Positions 22,123 through 29,742 of a stretch of 64,000 nt of DNA are shown here, one piece after another. The stretch is taken from the NCBI GenBank assembly GCA_045114175.1, contig JBGUJZ010000021.1:1-64000 (forward strand). The letters run 5' to 3'. A program made the translations under genes and the position numbers. The notes below the pieces were generated by a model that was not told the origin of the DNA, ran no database searches, and saw only the letters and a program-made list of their open reading frames with translations. Origin of the DNA: Cacconaster sp045114175. GTDB lineage: Bacteria > Bacteroidota > Bacteroidia > Bacteroidales > UBA932. Every line of letters starts with the position of its first letter. Position 1 is the first letter of the stretch.

Positions 22123-22698
22123 ATGGCCAAGAAAATCGTTCCCAACCGCCGCGTGGCACTCTTTTTCGGGTCGTTCAACCCGATTCACAAAGGCCACTAT
22201 GCCATTGCAAAATACCTGACAGAACGCACCGATGCCGATGAGGTATGGCTCGTCGTCACCCCACATAACCCGCTCGGCAAGAAAGATTTGGCAGATGCCA
22301 ACCTACGGCTTGCCGCCGCCCGGAATGCCATGATGCGCACCAGTCTGGCCGTCACCGTATCCGACGTGGAGTTCCACCTTCCGGAACCCAACTACACCCT
22401 CCGCACGCTGGAGTATCTGGATGAAGAGGATCCCCGGAGCCAGCACATCCTCGTGATTGGCGCCGACAACCTGGCCACGCTGGACCGCTGGTACGGCTAC
22501 CAGCAACTCATTGACCGCTACGAGATCTGGGTCTATCCCCGACTCGGCTTCGCGCTTGAAGCGCTCTGCAAACTGCATAATTCACGCTCGGCGAATCCCC
22601 GTATCCGTCCGCTCTCCGGCGTATTATACAATCTCTCCTCCACGGAAATCCGCGAAGGAGAGAAAGCAGGACTCGATATGAGCGGTCTGAAGATTTAA
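22123..22698 (+). CDS. nadD: Nicotinate-nucleotide adenylyltransferase
   Basis: Adenylates nicotinate mononucleotide to deamido-NAD in NAD synthesis. It has 191 residues. The nucleotidyltransferase signature is ALFFGSFNPIHKGHYAIA (the GxFxPxHxGH motif), with VIGADNLATLDRWYGY for substrate binding and the terminal LSSTEIREGE (ISST/SxxxR motif). It is translated directly after gmk. Its stop codon overlaps the first bases of the long hairpin repeat at 22697-22780. Confidence 0.95.
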   Translation: MAKKIVPNRRVALFFGSFNPIHKGHYAIAKYLTERTDADEVWLVVTPHNPLGKKDLADANLRLAAARNAMMRTSLAVTVSDVEFHLPEPNYTLRTLEYLDEEDPRSQHILVIGADNLATLDRWYGYQQLIDRYEIWVYPRLGFALEALCKLHNSRSANPRIRPLSGVLYNLSSTEIREGEKAGLDMSGLKI

Positions 22699-22780
22699 GG
22701 TTTGCGCCAGGCGAGTGGTACTTGCGAAGCGAGGACTTTTTTGTCCGAGCGAAGCAAGGTACCAGAGCCAAGCGAACCTT
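22697..22780. repeat. Dispersed hairpin repeat, copy 1
   Basis: An 84-nt near-palindrome between the convergent nadD and HerA-like genes. Outer stem AAGGTT (22697-22702) with AACCTT (22775-22780), then GGTA with TACC, CTTGC with GCAAG and inner GTCC/GGAC around an A6/T6 loop. Its central 60 nt (22710-22769) match 29554-29613 in opposite orientation at about 87 percent by eye. It may act as a bidirectional terminator. Confidence 0.8.
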
Positions 22781-22781
22781 T

Positions 22782-24377
22782 CTATTTCAGAAGATTTCCA
22801 AGTAAGCTTCTCGCGAAGGTGCTCGTAGCCTTGCGCGTCACGGAAGTCGTGGTGTTTTTCAGCGCACGGCTCGCCACTGACTTGGCAGAAACCTTCTTGC
22901 CCGAAACGGCACGGCCCACCTCGGTTGCGAGGGAACCGCTTACGGCGGTCACCGCACTACCGATCAGCGTACCCAGCAGCGCACCGCCGATGCGTTTGGT
23001 CTTGGAGCCGGACTTTTCGGCCTTTGCCTCAGCCGCAGCGGCCTGCTGGCGAACCAGTTCCTCCTGCTGCGCCTGGATGGCTGCCTGCTGCTCCTGATTC
23101 ATCCGCATCAGGTCTTCAAAGGCGCTCTGGCGGTCGATCACCGTGTCATACTTGCCCCAGATGCGGGACTGACGCATCGCCATATCACGCTGCTGCGGGG
23201 TGATGGCGCCAATCTGGCTGAGCGGGAAGAGAACGCGGGCACGCTCCACCATAGTGGGGATACCCTTCTCGTCGAGGAACGAGACGAGCGCTTCGCCGGT
23301 AGCGAGTTCCGTGATGGCATCTTCCGTCTTGAAGGCCGGGTTGGCGCGGAAGGTCTCCGCTGCTGCACGAACCGCCTTCTGGTCTTTCGACGTATAGGCG
23401 CGCAGGGCATGCTGCACGCGGTTGCCGAGCTGGCCAAGGATCACATCGGGAATGTCGGCCGGATTCTGGGTTACGAAATAGACGCCAACACCCTTGCTTC
23501 GGATCAGGCGGACCACCTGTTCAATCTTGTCAACCAGCGCTTTAGGCGTATCGTCGAAGAGGGTGTGCGCCTCGTCGAAGAAGAAGACCAGCTTGGGCAG
23601 ATCCATATCGCCCACTTCCGGCAGGCGTGCGTAGATATCCGAGAGCAGCCAGAGCAGGAAGGTGGAATAGAGCTTGGGATTCATCATCAGCCGGTCAGCA
23701 GCCAGCACGCTCATCACGCCCTTGCCCCCCTGCACCATGAAGAGATCCTGGATGTCAAACGACGGCTCGGCAAAGAACTGCTCAGCGCCCTGGTTCTGCA
23801 GTTCGAGCAGGCCGCGCTGGATGGCACCGATGGAAGCCGAAGTCACGTTGCCGTAGGTAGCGGTGTACTCCGACGCATGCTCTGCCACATAGGCCAGCAT
23901 CGAGCGCAGGTCCTTCAGGTCGATCAACAGAAGGCCCTTATCGTCAGCCACCTGGAAGACGATATTCAGCACGCCGGTCTGCACGTCGTTGAGCCCCATC
24001 AGGCGAGCCAGCAGTTGCGGGCCCATGTTGGAGATGGTGGTGCGCATCGGGTGGCCCTGCTGTCCGAAGACATCAAAGAACTGCACCGGGCAGCTCTGGA
24101 ATTCCGGATTCTCGATTCCGAATTCCGCACAGCGTTTCTCGATGAAGCCGCTCATCGCGCCGCTCTGGCTGATGCCGGAGAGGTCGCCCTTCATATCTGC
24201 CATAAAACAGGGAACGCCAGCCTGGCAGAAGGTCTCGGCCAGGACCTGCAGCGTGACGGTTTTACCGGTACCGGTTGCACCGGCAATCAGGCCATGGCGG
24301 TTGGCCATCCGACCGCAAATGGAGATCGGGCCATTCGGGCCGTGCGCCACATATAATCCTTTGGTTGAATCGTACAT
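22782..24377 (-). CDS. HerA-like ATPase (DUF853 family)
   Basis: A 531-residue P-loop ATPase of the DUF853/helicase HerA-like family. Walker A is AGATGTGKTVTLQVLAE (about 33-49), Walker B is LPKLVFFFDEAHTLFDD, and VRLIRSKGVGVYFVTQNP followed by LGNRVQHALRA holds the sensor and arginine-finger region. From about residue 430 an Ala/Glu/Gln-rich coiled coil leads to a basic, Ser/Thr/Lys-rich tail. FtsK/HerA relatives pump DNA or peptides; the role of this family in bacteria is not established. It ends 2 bp from the hairpin repeat. Confidence 0.8.
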   Translation of the reverse strand: MYDSTKGLYVAHGPNGPISICGRMANRHGLIAGATGTGKTVTLQVLAETFCQAGVPCFMADMKGDLSGISQSGAMSGFIEKRCAEFGIENPEFQSCPVQFFDVFGQQGHPMRTTISNMGPQLLARLMGLNDVQTGVLNIVFQVADDKGLLLIDLKDLRSMLAYVAEHASEYTATYGNVTSASIGAIQRGLLELQNQGAEQFFAEPSFDIQDLFMVQGGKGVMSVLAADRLMMNPKLYSTFLLWLLSDIYARLPEVGDMDLPKLVFFFDEAHTLFDDTPKALVDKIEQVVRLIRSKGVGVYFVTQNPADIPDVILGQLGNRVQHALRAYTSKDQKAVRAAAETFRANPAFKTEDAITELATGEALVSFLDEKGIPTMVERARVLFPLSQIGAITPQQRDMAMRQSRIWGKYDTVIDRQSAFEDLMRMNQEQQAAIQAQQEELVRQQAAAAEAKAEKSGSKTKRIGGALLGTLIGSAVTAVSGSLATEVGRAVSGKKVSAKSVASRALKNTTTSVTRKATSTFARSLLGNLLK

Positions 24378-24398
24378 AGTATTCTGAAATTTAATGAA

Positions 24399-25454
24399 TT
24401 AGCGAAGCGGATTCTTATCGGAGCAATACCACTCGATGAAGTGGGCGATGCCCTCGTGGAGCGTCACGTGCGGCTTATAGCCAACGGCCTGCTCCAGCGC
24501 CGTGGTATCGGCATAGGTCTGGTAAACGTCACCCGGCTGCATGGGCATCATCTGCTTGATGGCCTTGCGGCCCAGGGCCGATTCCATCTCTACAATGAAA
24601 TCCATCAGCTGCACGGGGTTCGAGCAACCGATGTTGAAGACGCGGTGCGGCACACCCTTCGGGCAGGCAGCGGCCTCGGGCGCATGATCCAGCACGCGGA
24701 TGGTTCCCTCCACGATATCATCGATATAGGTGAAGTCGCGAATCATATCGCCGCCGTTGAAGACCTTGATGGGCTCGCCTGCCGAGATGGCCTTGGCAAA
24801 GAGCATTGGCGCCATGTCGGGCCGGCCCCAGGGGCCATAGACGGTAAAGAAGCGCAAACCGGTGGCTTTCAGGCCATAAAGTTTGCTGTAGCAGAAGGCC
24901 ATCAGTTCGTTGGACTTCTTGGTGGCGGCATAGAGGCTCACCGGATGGTCCACGCGATCCTCCTCTGCGAAGGGCACCTTGTCGTTGCCGCCATAGACGC
25001 TGCTGGAGCTGGCGTAAACCAGGTGTGCGATGTTGTTGTGGCGGCAGCATTCGAGGATATTCACGAAGCCCACGAGGTTGGAATCCACGTAGGCAAAGGG
25101 ATTTTCAATGGAATAGCGCACGCCTGCCTGCGCACCCAGGTGCACGACCGTATCAAAACGCTCGCGCGCGAAGATCTCCGGCAACGCCTTGCGGTCTGCC
25201 AGATCGCACAGTACGAAGCGGAACGGGCCGCAGAAGCGGCTGGGGACCGGATAATTGGGATCGTCACCGGGCTTTTCAGCCATCATCTGCTGCGCATCGG
25301 GAATCCCGAGCTCAGCCAGCCGTGCATATTTTAACTCTCTGGGATAGTAATCGTTGATGTTGTCCAGACCGACAACCGTGTCGCCCCTGCCCAGCAGGTG
25401 CCTCACCACTTGCGACCCGATAAACCCGGCCGCCCCGGTAACCAGAATCTTCAT
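24399..25454 (-). CDS. NAD-dependent nucleotide-sugar epimerase (UDP-glucuronate 4-epimerase type)
   Basis: A 351-residue extended SDR enzyme. The NAD site is ILVTGAAGFIGSQVVRHLL; the catalytic Ser/Tyr/Lys set lies in YASSSSVYGGN and SLYAATKKSNE; RFFTVYGPWGRPDMAPMLFA is the substrate segment characteristic of UDP-glucuronate epimerases (CapI/LspL type), which make UDP-galacturonate for capsule or lipopolysaccharide. The early LDNINDYYPRELKYARL also fits that subgroup. It lies downstream of tRNA-Glu and its terminator, so it must have its own promoter in the short AT-rich gap. Confidence 0.85.
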   Translation of the reverse strand: MKILVTGAAGFIGSQVVRHLLGRGDTVVGLDNINDYYPRELKYARLAELGIPDAQQMMAEKPGDDPNYPVPSRFCGPFRFVLCDLADRKALPEIFARERFDTVVHLGAQAGVRYSIENPFAYVDSNLVGFVNILECCRHNNIAHLVYASSSSVYGGNDKVPFAEEDRVDHPVSLYAATKKSNELMAFCYSKLYGLKATGLRFFTVYGPWGRPDMAPMLFAKAISAGEPIKVFNGGDMIRDFTYIDDIVEGTIRVLDHAPEAAACPKGVPHRVFNIGCSNPVQLMDFIVEMESALGRKAIKQMMPMQPGDVYQTYADTTALEQAVGYKPHVTLHEGIAHFIEWYCSDKNPLR

Positions 25455-25467
25455 GCAGTAAAGTTAT

Positions 25468-25507
25468 AAAAAATTGCAGGCAAACTTGCGCTTGCCTGCA
25501 ATTTTTT
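25468..25507 (-). terminator. Terminator of tRNA-Glu
   Basis: A perfect 16-bp stem (25468-25483 with 25492-25507) with an 8-nt loop, beginning two bases after the tRNA 3' end and ending in a T6 run on the minus strand. The stem is A/T at its ends, so it could also work in the other direction. Confidence 0.9.
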
Positions 25508-25508
25508 G

Positions 25509-25580
25509 TAGCCCCAACGAGATTCGAACTCGTATTTCAACCTTGAGAGGGTTGCGACCTAACCCTTAGTCGATAGGGCC
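25509..25580 (-). tRNA. tRNA-Glu (anticodon CTC)
   Basis: A cloverleaf folds from 25580 down to 25509: acceptor GGCCCTA with TGGGGCT, D arm GACT/GGTC, anticodon stem CAACC/GGTTG with loop CTCTCAA (anticodon CTC, Glu), and T arm ACGAG/CTCGT with loop TTCGAAT. The discriminator is A and CCA is not fully encoded. The first acceptor pair is G-U, as in other Bacteroidota tRNA-Glu genes as I recall them. CTC is the minor glutamate isoacceptor. Confidence 0.93.
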
Positions 25581-25634
25581 ATTACGCAGAAGTGGACTGC
25601 AAAAGTAGTATAATTCCGCAAACCTGCAAAATTT

Positions 25635-26384
25635 TTATCGCTTGAGGATGGGCGACCAGTCCACGGGAGCCTCAAAGAGAATCTCCTCCTTGCGAACCGG
25701 ATGCACCATCTGCAACGAGCGGGCGTGCAGGCAGATGCCGCCATCCGGGTTGGAGCGGGGTGCGCCGTATTTCAGGTCACCCTTGATGGGGCAGCCGATG
25801 GTGGAGAGCTGGCAGCGGATCTGGTGGTGGCGGCCGGTCAGCAGTTCCACCTCAACCAGATGGTAACGCTCCGTATCCTCCATCACGCGGTAACGCAGCC
25901 GGGCCTCCTTCGCGCCTTCGGAGATCCCGTTCCGCCCCCCTGCCTTGCGGGCAGATGCTTCATCTGCATAGGCGTACGACTTGTTCTGCCGTTCGTTGCG
26001 TACCAAGAAGTGACGCAACTCACCTTCAGCGGGTTGCGGCCGCGCGCAGGTGAGCGCCCAATAAGTCTTGTGCACCTCGCCCTTGCGGAACATGTCATCC
26101 AGCCGGGAGAGGCTCTTGGAGGTCTTGGCAAAGACGGCAATTCCGCTCACCGGGCGGTCCAGGCGGTGCGGCACTCCCATAAAGACGTGGCCGGGCTTGG
26201 CATCGCGCTGCGCCACGAAGGCCTTCAGGGTCTCGCTGAGCGGCTCGTCGCCCGTCTTGTCGCCCTGAACAATCTCCCCAGAGCGTTTGTTGAAAACCAG
26301 CAAGTGATTGTCCTCGTAGAGGATACGGGCTGCAATGTCCTGATATTCAGATTCGCTCAGTTCGCGGTACTCCATAGTTTCCAT
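25635..26384 (-). CDS. RluA-family pseudouridine synthase
   Basis: A 249-residue enzyme that isomerises uridine in ribosomal or transfer RNA. The catalytic motif is PHRLDRPVSGIAVFAKT with the active Asp in RLDR, preceded by ILYEDNHLLVFNKRSGEIVQ. Later segments LVEVELLTGRHHQIRCQLSTIG and CLHARSLQMVHP are typical of RluA. There is no S4 RNA-binding domain at the N terminus, unlike RluD, so it resembles the short RluA-type proteins common in Bacteroidota. Two near start codons exist (26384 and the Met at codon 4); I keep the longer. Confidence 0.9.
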   Translation of the reverse strand: METMEYRELSESEYQDIAARILYEDNHLLVFNKRSGEIVQGDKTGDEPLSETLKAFVAQRDAKPGHVFMGVPHRLDRPVSGIAVFAKTSKSLSRLDDMFRKGEVHKTYWALTCARPQPAEGELRHFLVRNERQNKSYAYADEASARKAGGRNGISEGAKEARLRYRVMEDTERYHLVEVELLTGRHHQIRCQLSTIGCPIKGDLKYGAPRSNPDGGICLHARSLQMVHPVRKEEILFEAPVDWSPILKR

Positions 26385-26429
26385 TCAATTGACAGGCACA
26401 AAAATACGGATAATATTTCCAATATTTAC

Positions 26430-26437
26430 TACATTTG
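26430..26437 (+). promoter_or_regulatory. -7 box for the lipoprotein pair
   Basis: TACATTTG matches the Bacteroidota -7 consensus and ends 18 bp before the ATG at 26456. The region upstream is AT-rich and shared with the divergent pseudouridine synthase gene. Confidence 0.6.
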
Positions 26438-26455
26438 TAGAATACTCCTGGTACT

Positions 26456-28201
26456 ATGAAAAGGCTCTTTACCCCATTATCAGTAACGCTGGCAGCCCTG
26501 GCACTGGTCTTCGGCTGCACGGAGAAGTATCCCTCACCGGACCATTTTGTGGGCGTGATTGCGGGCGATTTTACCCGCACCAGCTATACGGCCGACGACA
26601 ACAAGCTCAAGGGCAGCTGGAAGGAAGGCGACGAGATTACCGTGAACGACAATCAGTATGCTGCCACAACCGCAGGACAGTTGTCTGATTTCTACGTCAT
26701 TGACGGCGTTGAGACGCTGGACAAGAAATCCGGTCCCTTCGTAGCCTGGTATCCCGCCGGAATTGCGCAGCAGGAACTGCCATATGTGCAGGCCTATCAG
26801 GCTGGCGGTCCGTTCGAAGTTCCGATGATGGCCTCTTCTTCTACCATGTACCTGGAATTCAAGCCCATCTGCGGCTTGCTGGAGATCAAGCTCTCCACCA
26901 GCCTGGAAGGGATTGAGGTCAGCACGCTGGAACTGGTGGCCGACAAGCCCCTCTCCGGCGATTTCACGATCGATGAGGCGGGCAAAGCGCTCCTGGACGG
27001 CCCTGCAGAAAACGGCATCCTGCTCGAATGCGAGCCGGCCGTTCCGCTGAGCACGGAGCCTGTTTCATTCTGGGTATCCCTCCCGGAGGGAGAATACAAC
27101 AGCCTTGAGATCCGCATGACCGCTGCCGACGGACGTACACAGGAGTTTATCCTGGCAGAAGGTCAGAAAGCACCGGTGCTCTGCGGCCGCATCACCGCCT
27201 GCCCCATCGTGATGGAGAATATCCTTACGGTGGATGGCGATACGGCTTATCTGCCTGCCGGTCAGGACTTCAACATCGCGCTCAAGCGCCTCGCCAACCA
27301 GAATCCGAATCTCCCCGACAATGCGATTGAAACCACCACGACCGATTCTTCCATCATCCGGATTGATTTCGTGAAGGGTGATGCCAACGCCTCCGGCGTG
27401 CGGATCGGCGGTTCCGACATTCCGGTTTATGCCTCTTTCAATGCGGAAACCGGTGTGATGACGGTCTCCACCAAGGCCCGCCACCTGCACCTTGCAACGG
27501 ACTGCTACGGCATGTTCCGCTATATGGCTGCGCTCGAAAGCATGAGTTTCGAAGGGCTGGAATCCGATGGCCTGGCGGACATCTCCTACATCTTCAACCA
27601 CTGCCACAACCTTAAAACAGTGGATCTTACCGCGTTGAACACCTCGGAGGTGCGCACCATGGACAATGCCTTCAGCTACGCTCAAAAGTTGCAGGCGCCC
27701 GACCTCAGCCACTTTGATACGCACAATGTCCGCTGCATGCGCAGCTTGTTCAATCACTGCGCTTCGTTCGAGGAGTTGGACCTGCGCTCCTTCAAGACTG
27801 AGCAGTGCACCATCATGACCTATATGTTCTACTACTGCACGTCGCTAAAAAAACTGGACATCTCCACCTTTGATCTGCAGAATGTTCCGGGTGCCAATCT
27901 GAACTATCACTTCTATGCAACCCCGGCACTGCAGGAGGTTTGGACTTCAGACAAGTATATTCCCAACGACGGAGCTGCTCCCAGCAACTACTGCACCAAC
28001 AGCACCACCTCCAAGTCTTTGCGGATGGGCAGTGTCAACAACGGGATCACTTTCCACACCGCGCAGGAGGTAGCCAACTGGCTGGCGATCACCAATCTGC
28101 GATGGATTAAGAGCGGATACAGCGGCAAGGGCGCCATCCCGGTCTATTTTCTTGATTCCACAACCGGAGCCGAACTCTCGGTAACCTGGGCAGCCAATTA
28201 A
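26456..28201 (+). CDS. Surface lipoprotein with fimbrillin-like N-terminus and BspA-type (DUF285) repeats
   Basis: A 581-residue predicted lipoprotein: signal MKRLFTPLSVTLAALALVFG and lipid-anchor Cys21. Residues about 30-265 resemble the fimbrillin-like domain of Bacteroidota cell-surface proteins (an early RTSY and GSWKEGDEITV, then a barrel-like series of strands). Residues about 340-500 hold BspA-type DUF285 leucine-rich units, for example LADISYIFNHCHNLKTVDLT, NTSEVRTMDNAFSYAQKL and NVRCMRSLFNHCASFEELDL, spaced about 24 residues apart. The role is probably adhesion or glycan/protein contact at the surface. It is followed 17 nt later by another lipoprotein gene. Confidence 0.75.
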   Translation: MKRLFTPLSVTLAALALVFGCTEKYPSPDHFVGVIAGDFTRTSYTADDNKLKGSWKEGDEITVNDNQYAATTAGQLSDFYVIDGVETLDKKSGPFVAWYPAGIAQQELPYVQAYQAGGPFEVPMMASSSTMYLEFKPICGLLEIKLSTSLEGIEVSTLELVADKPLSGDFTIDEAGKALLDGPAENGILLECEPAVPLSTEPVSFWVSLPEGEYNSLEIRMTAADGRTQEFILAEGQKAPVLCGRITACPIVMENILTVDGDTAYLPAGQDFNIALKRLANQNPNLPDNAIETTTTDSSIIRIDFVKGDANASGVRIGGSDIPVYASFNAETGVMTVSTKARHLHLATDCYGMFRYMAALESMSFEGLESDGLADISYIFNHCHNLKTVDLTALNTSEVRTMDNAFSYAQKLQAPDLSHFDTHNVRCMRSLFNHCASFEELDLRSFKTEQCTIMTYMFYYCTSLKKLDISTFDLQNVPGANLNYHFYATPALQEVWTSDKYIPNDGAAPSNYCTNSTTSKSLRMGSVNNGITFHTAQEVANWLAITNLRWIKSGYSGKGAIPVYFLDSTTGAELSVTWAAN

Positions 28202-28218
28202 TATAGGAGGAGACGAGC

Positions 28219-29544
28219 ATGAAAAAGAATCTGATATTCGTTACGCTGTTGGGACTCATCCTTCTGGGCGCATGCGACAAGCCCGAAGTGGAAGCGGAAG
28301 TCCTCACCCCGATGCCCGAGATTGGCAATGAGAACTGGAAAGAGGCCATCAAGGCCACCATCCGCACCGATGTCCGGAACGATGCTTATTATAAGGATGT
28401 CTTCCTGGACGGCGGTCTCTACCTGACCTCCCGCCATATTCTTCCCGCCTGCGACTCGTTCCTTTTCTCGCAGGAATACTTTAACGGAAACTCTTCCGCG
28501 GCCGACTCGCTGCGACAGTTGGAGATCTTTTCCGGCGACGATCTGGACCACAACGGCATTCTCCTCTACCCCGACGGCGAGCCGCGCTACAAGGTCTTCT
28601 ACTCCTGTGGTGGCAATTCTGCCAACCATGGCCGCTCGCTGATGGCTCCGGGCCGCAATGCGGTGCGCAGTTTCAACTTTGCCGGCGGCAGTTACATCGG
28701 TTCCTGTGCGGGCGCTTTCCTGGCTGCAGCCAAACGGGGTGGCAGCTATACGCCCAATTACTACGGCATCTGGCCGGGAACGACCACTGCTTCGGGCCTC
28801 TCCGGTTCCGCAACCGGCATGTTCGTGGACGAAGGCAGCCCTTTGCTGAATTACTTTGATTTTGGCGGCGACCATTATATTGACAGCGTGCGTCACAACG
28901 GCGGTTGCTACAACAAGGATATGTACCCCGGCACAGAGGTGCTCACACGCTACGACAAGCCCGGCTATTCGATGCACGAACAGGCCGCCATCTGGGCCTG
29001 GAAGCGTTCCGCCTACTACGGTCGCGTGATCTGCTGCGGCTCGCACCCGGAAGAAGTGCTTGCCGGCGAGCGCATGCACCTGATGGCCGCCATGATCTAC
29101 TATGCCATTGAGGGACGCGGCATTGCCAAAGCCAAGGCGATTCTCGCCAACGGCGAACTTTACACGGCCGACAAGGATTCCCGCGACGATGATCCCTACC
29201 ACGCCAAGATTGGTGACGGCCAGTGCCACCACTACGTGGCCGCCATCCCCAAAGGCGCAAAGAATATCCGCGTACGGCTGCAATATTCCGGCGACTACGA
29301 TATCCAACTGTTGCTCAAGAAGGATTCGTTCGCATTCGAGAATGTGGCTGACTATAAGGACGTTCGCTCAACCACCGAGAAAGAGTTGCAGTTCGAATCG
29401 CTTGACTCGGGCAACTGGTATATCGGCGTTTACAACAACTCCCGCGCGGTTGTCTCCGACAGCGCCAACGGCCTCTGCGATTACACCGGCCAAAGCGAAC
29501 TCCTGAACGGCATCGCCTATAGCGTCTGCATCGCCTGGGATTAG
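28219..29544 (+). CDS. Lipoprotein with glutamine-amidotransferase-like (BPL_N) and C-terminal PPC-like domains
   Basis: A 441-residue predicted lipoprotein (LLGAC, Cys19). The middle (about 125-330) resembles the class I amidotransferase-like domain found at the N-terminus of biotin-protein ligases: VFYSCGGNSANHGRSL, a strand-nucleophile elbow SYIGSCAGAFLAAAK with Cys163, and later VICCGSHPEEV with His. The last 80 residues (YVAAIPKGAKNIRVRLQYSG, then DYDIQLLLKK and NWYIGVYNNS) look like a pre-peptidase C-terminal beta-sandwich. A hydrolase or amidase at the cell surface is plausible, but the substrate is unknown. A Shine-Dalgarno-like AGGAGGAG precedes the ATG. The stop overlaps the second hairpin repeat. 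Confidence 0.65.
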   Translation: MKKNLIFVTLLGLILLGACDKPEVEAEVLTPMPEIGNENWKEAIKATIRTDVRNDAYYKDVFLDGGLYLTSRHILPACDSFLFSQEYFNGNSSAADSLRQLEIFSGDDLDHNGILLYPDGEPRYKVFYSCGGNSANHGRSLMAPGRNAVRSFNFAGGSYIGSCAGAFLAAAKRGGSYTPNYYGIWPGTTTASGLSGSATGMFVDEGSPLLNYFDFGGDHYIDSVRHNGGCYNKDMYPGTEVLTRYDKPGYSMHEQAAIWAWKRSAYYGRVICCGSHPEEVLAGERMHLMAAMIYYAIEGRGIAKAKAILANGELYTADKDSRDDDPYHAKIGDGQCHHYVAAIPKGAKNIRVRLQYSGDYDIQLLLKKDSFAFENVADYKDVRSTTEKELQFESLDSGNWYIGVYNNSRAVVSDSANGLCDYTGQSELLNGIAYSVCIAWD

Positions 29545-29628
29545 GATTGCTTCGGCTCGGGCGTCTTGCTGCGCTCGGACAAAAAAGTCCTCGCTACGCA
29601 AGCGCCACTCGCCGTTGCGCAATCCTAA
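29541..29628. repeat. Dispersed hairpin repeat, copy 2
   Basis: An 88-nt near-palindrome: outer stem TTAGGATTGC (29541-29550) with GCAATCCTAA (29619-29628), then GGCG with CGCC, CTTGC with GCAAG, and inner GGAC/GTCC around an A6 loop. The central 60 nt (29554-29613) match copy 1 in inverse orientation. It separates the lipoprotein gene from dnaK and may terminate the lipoprotein transcript. Confidence 0.8.
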
Positions 29629-29629
29629 A

Positions 29630-29701
29630 CTGACACAATGTCAGTCGCCGGGCGTTGGCACAATTATAGATGTGTTTCTCGTGCCGCCGAAAATGGCGGC
29701 A
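29630..29701 (+). promoter_or_regulatory. dnaK promoter region: palindrome, -24-like element, leader hairpin
   Basis: Three features in 72 bp: the palindrome CTGACA-CAA-TGTCAG (29630-29644), a TTGGCAC-N5-TAGAT element (29655-29671) that resembles a sigma-54 promoter but has GA where GC is expected at -12, and a 7-bp hairpin TGCCGCC/GGCGGCA (29682-29701). No CIRCE element is present. A TAnnTTTG box is also not evident, so the promoter type stays open. Confidence 0.35.
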
Positions 29702-29742
29702 TGAACTGACAAATAGTAAAATAAAAATAGGAGAAACACATT

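Noticed and set aside
29629..29742. CIRCE operator before dnaK
   Set aside because: No TTAGCACTC-N9-GAGTGCTAA-type inverted repeat is present; the palindrome found there is different.
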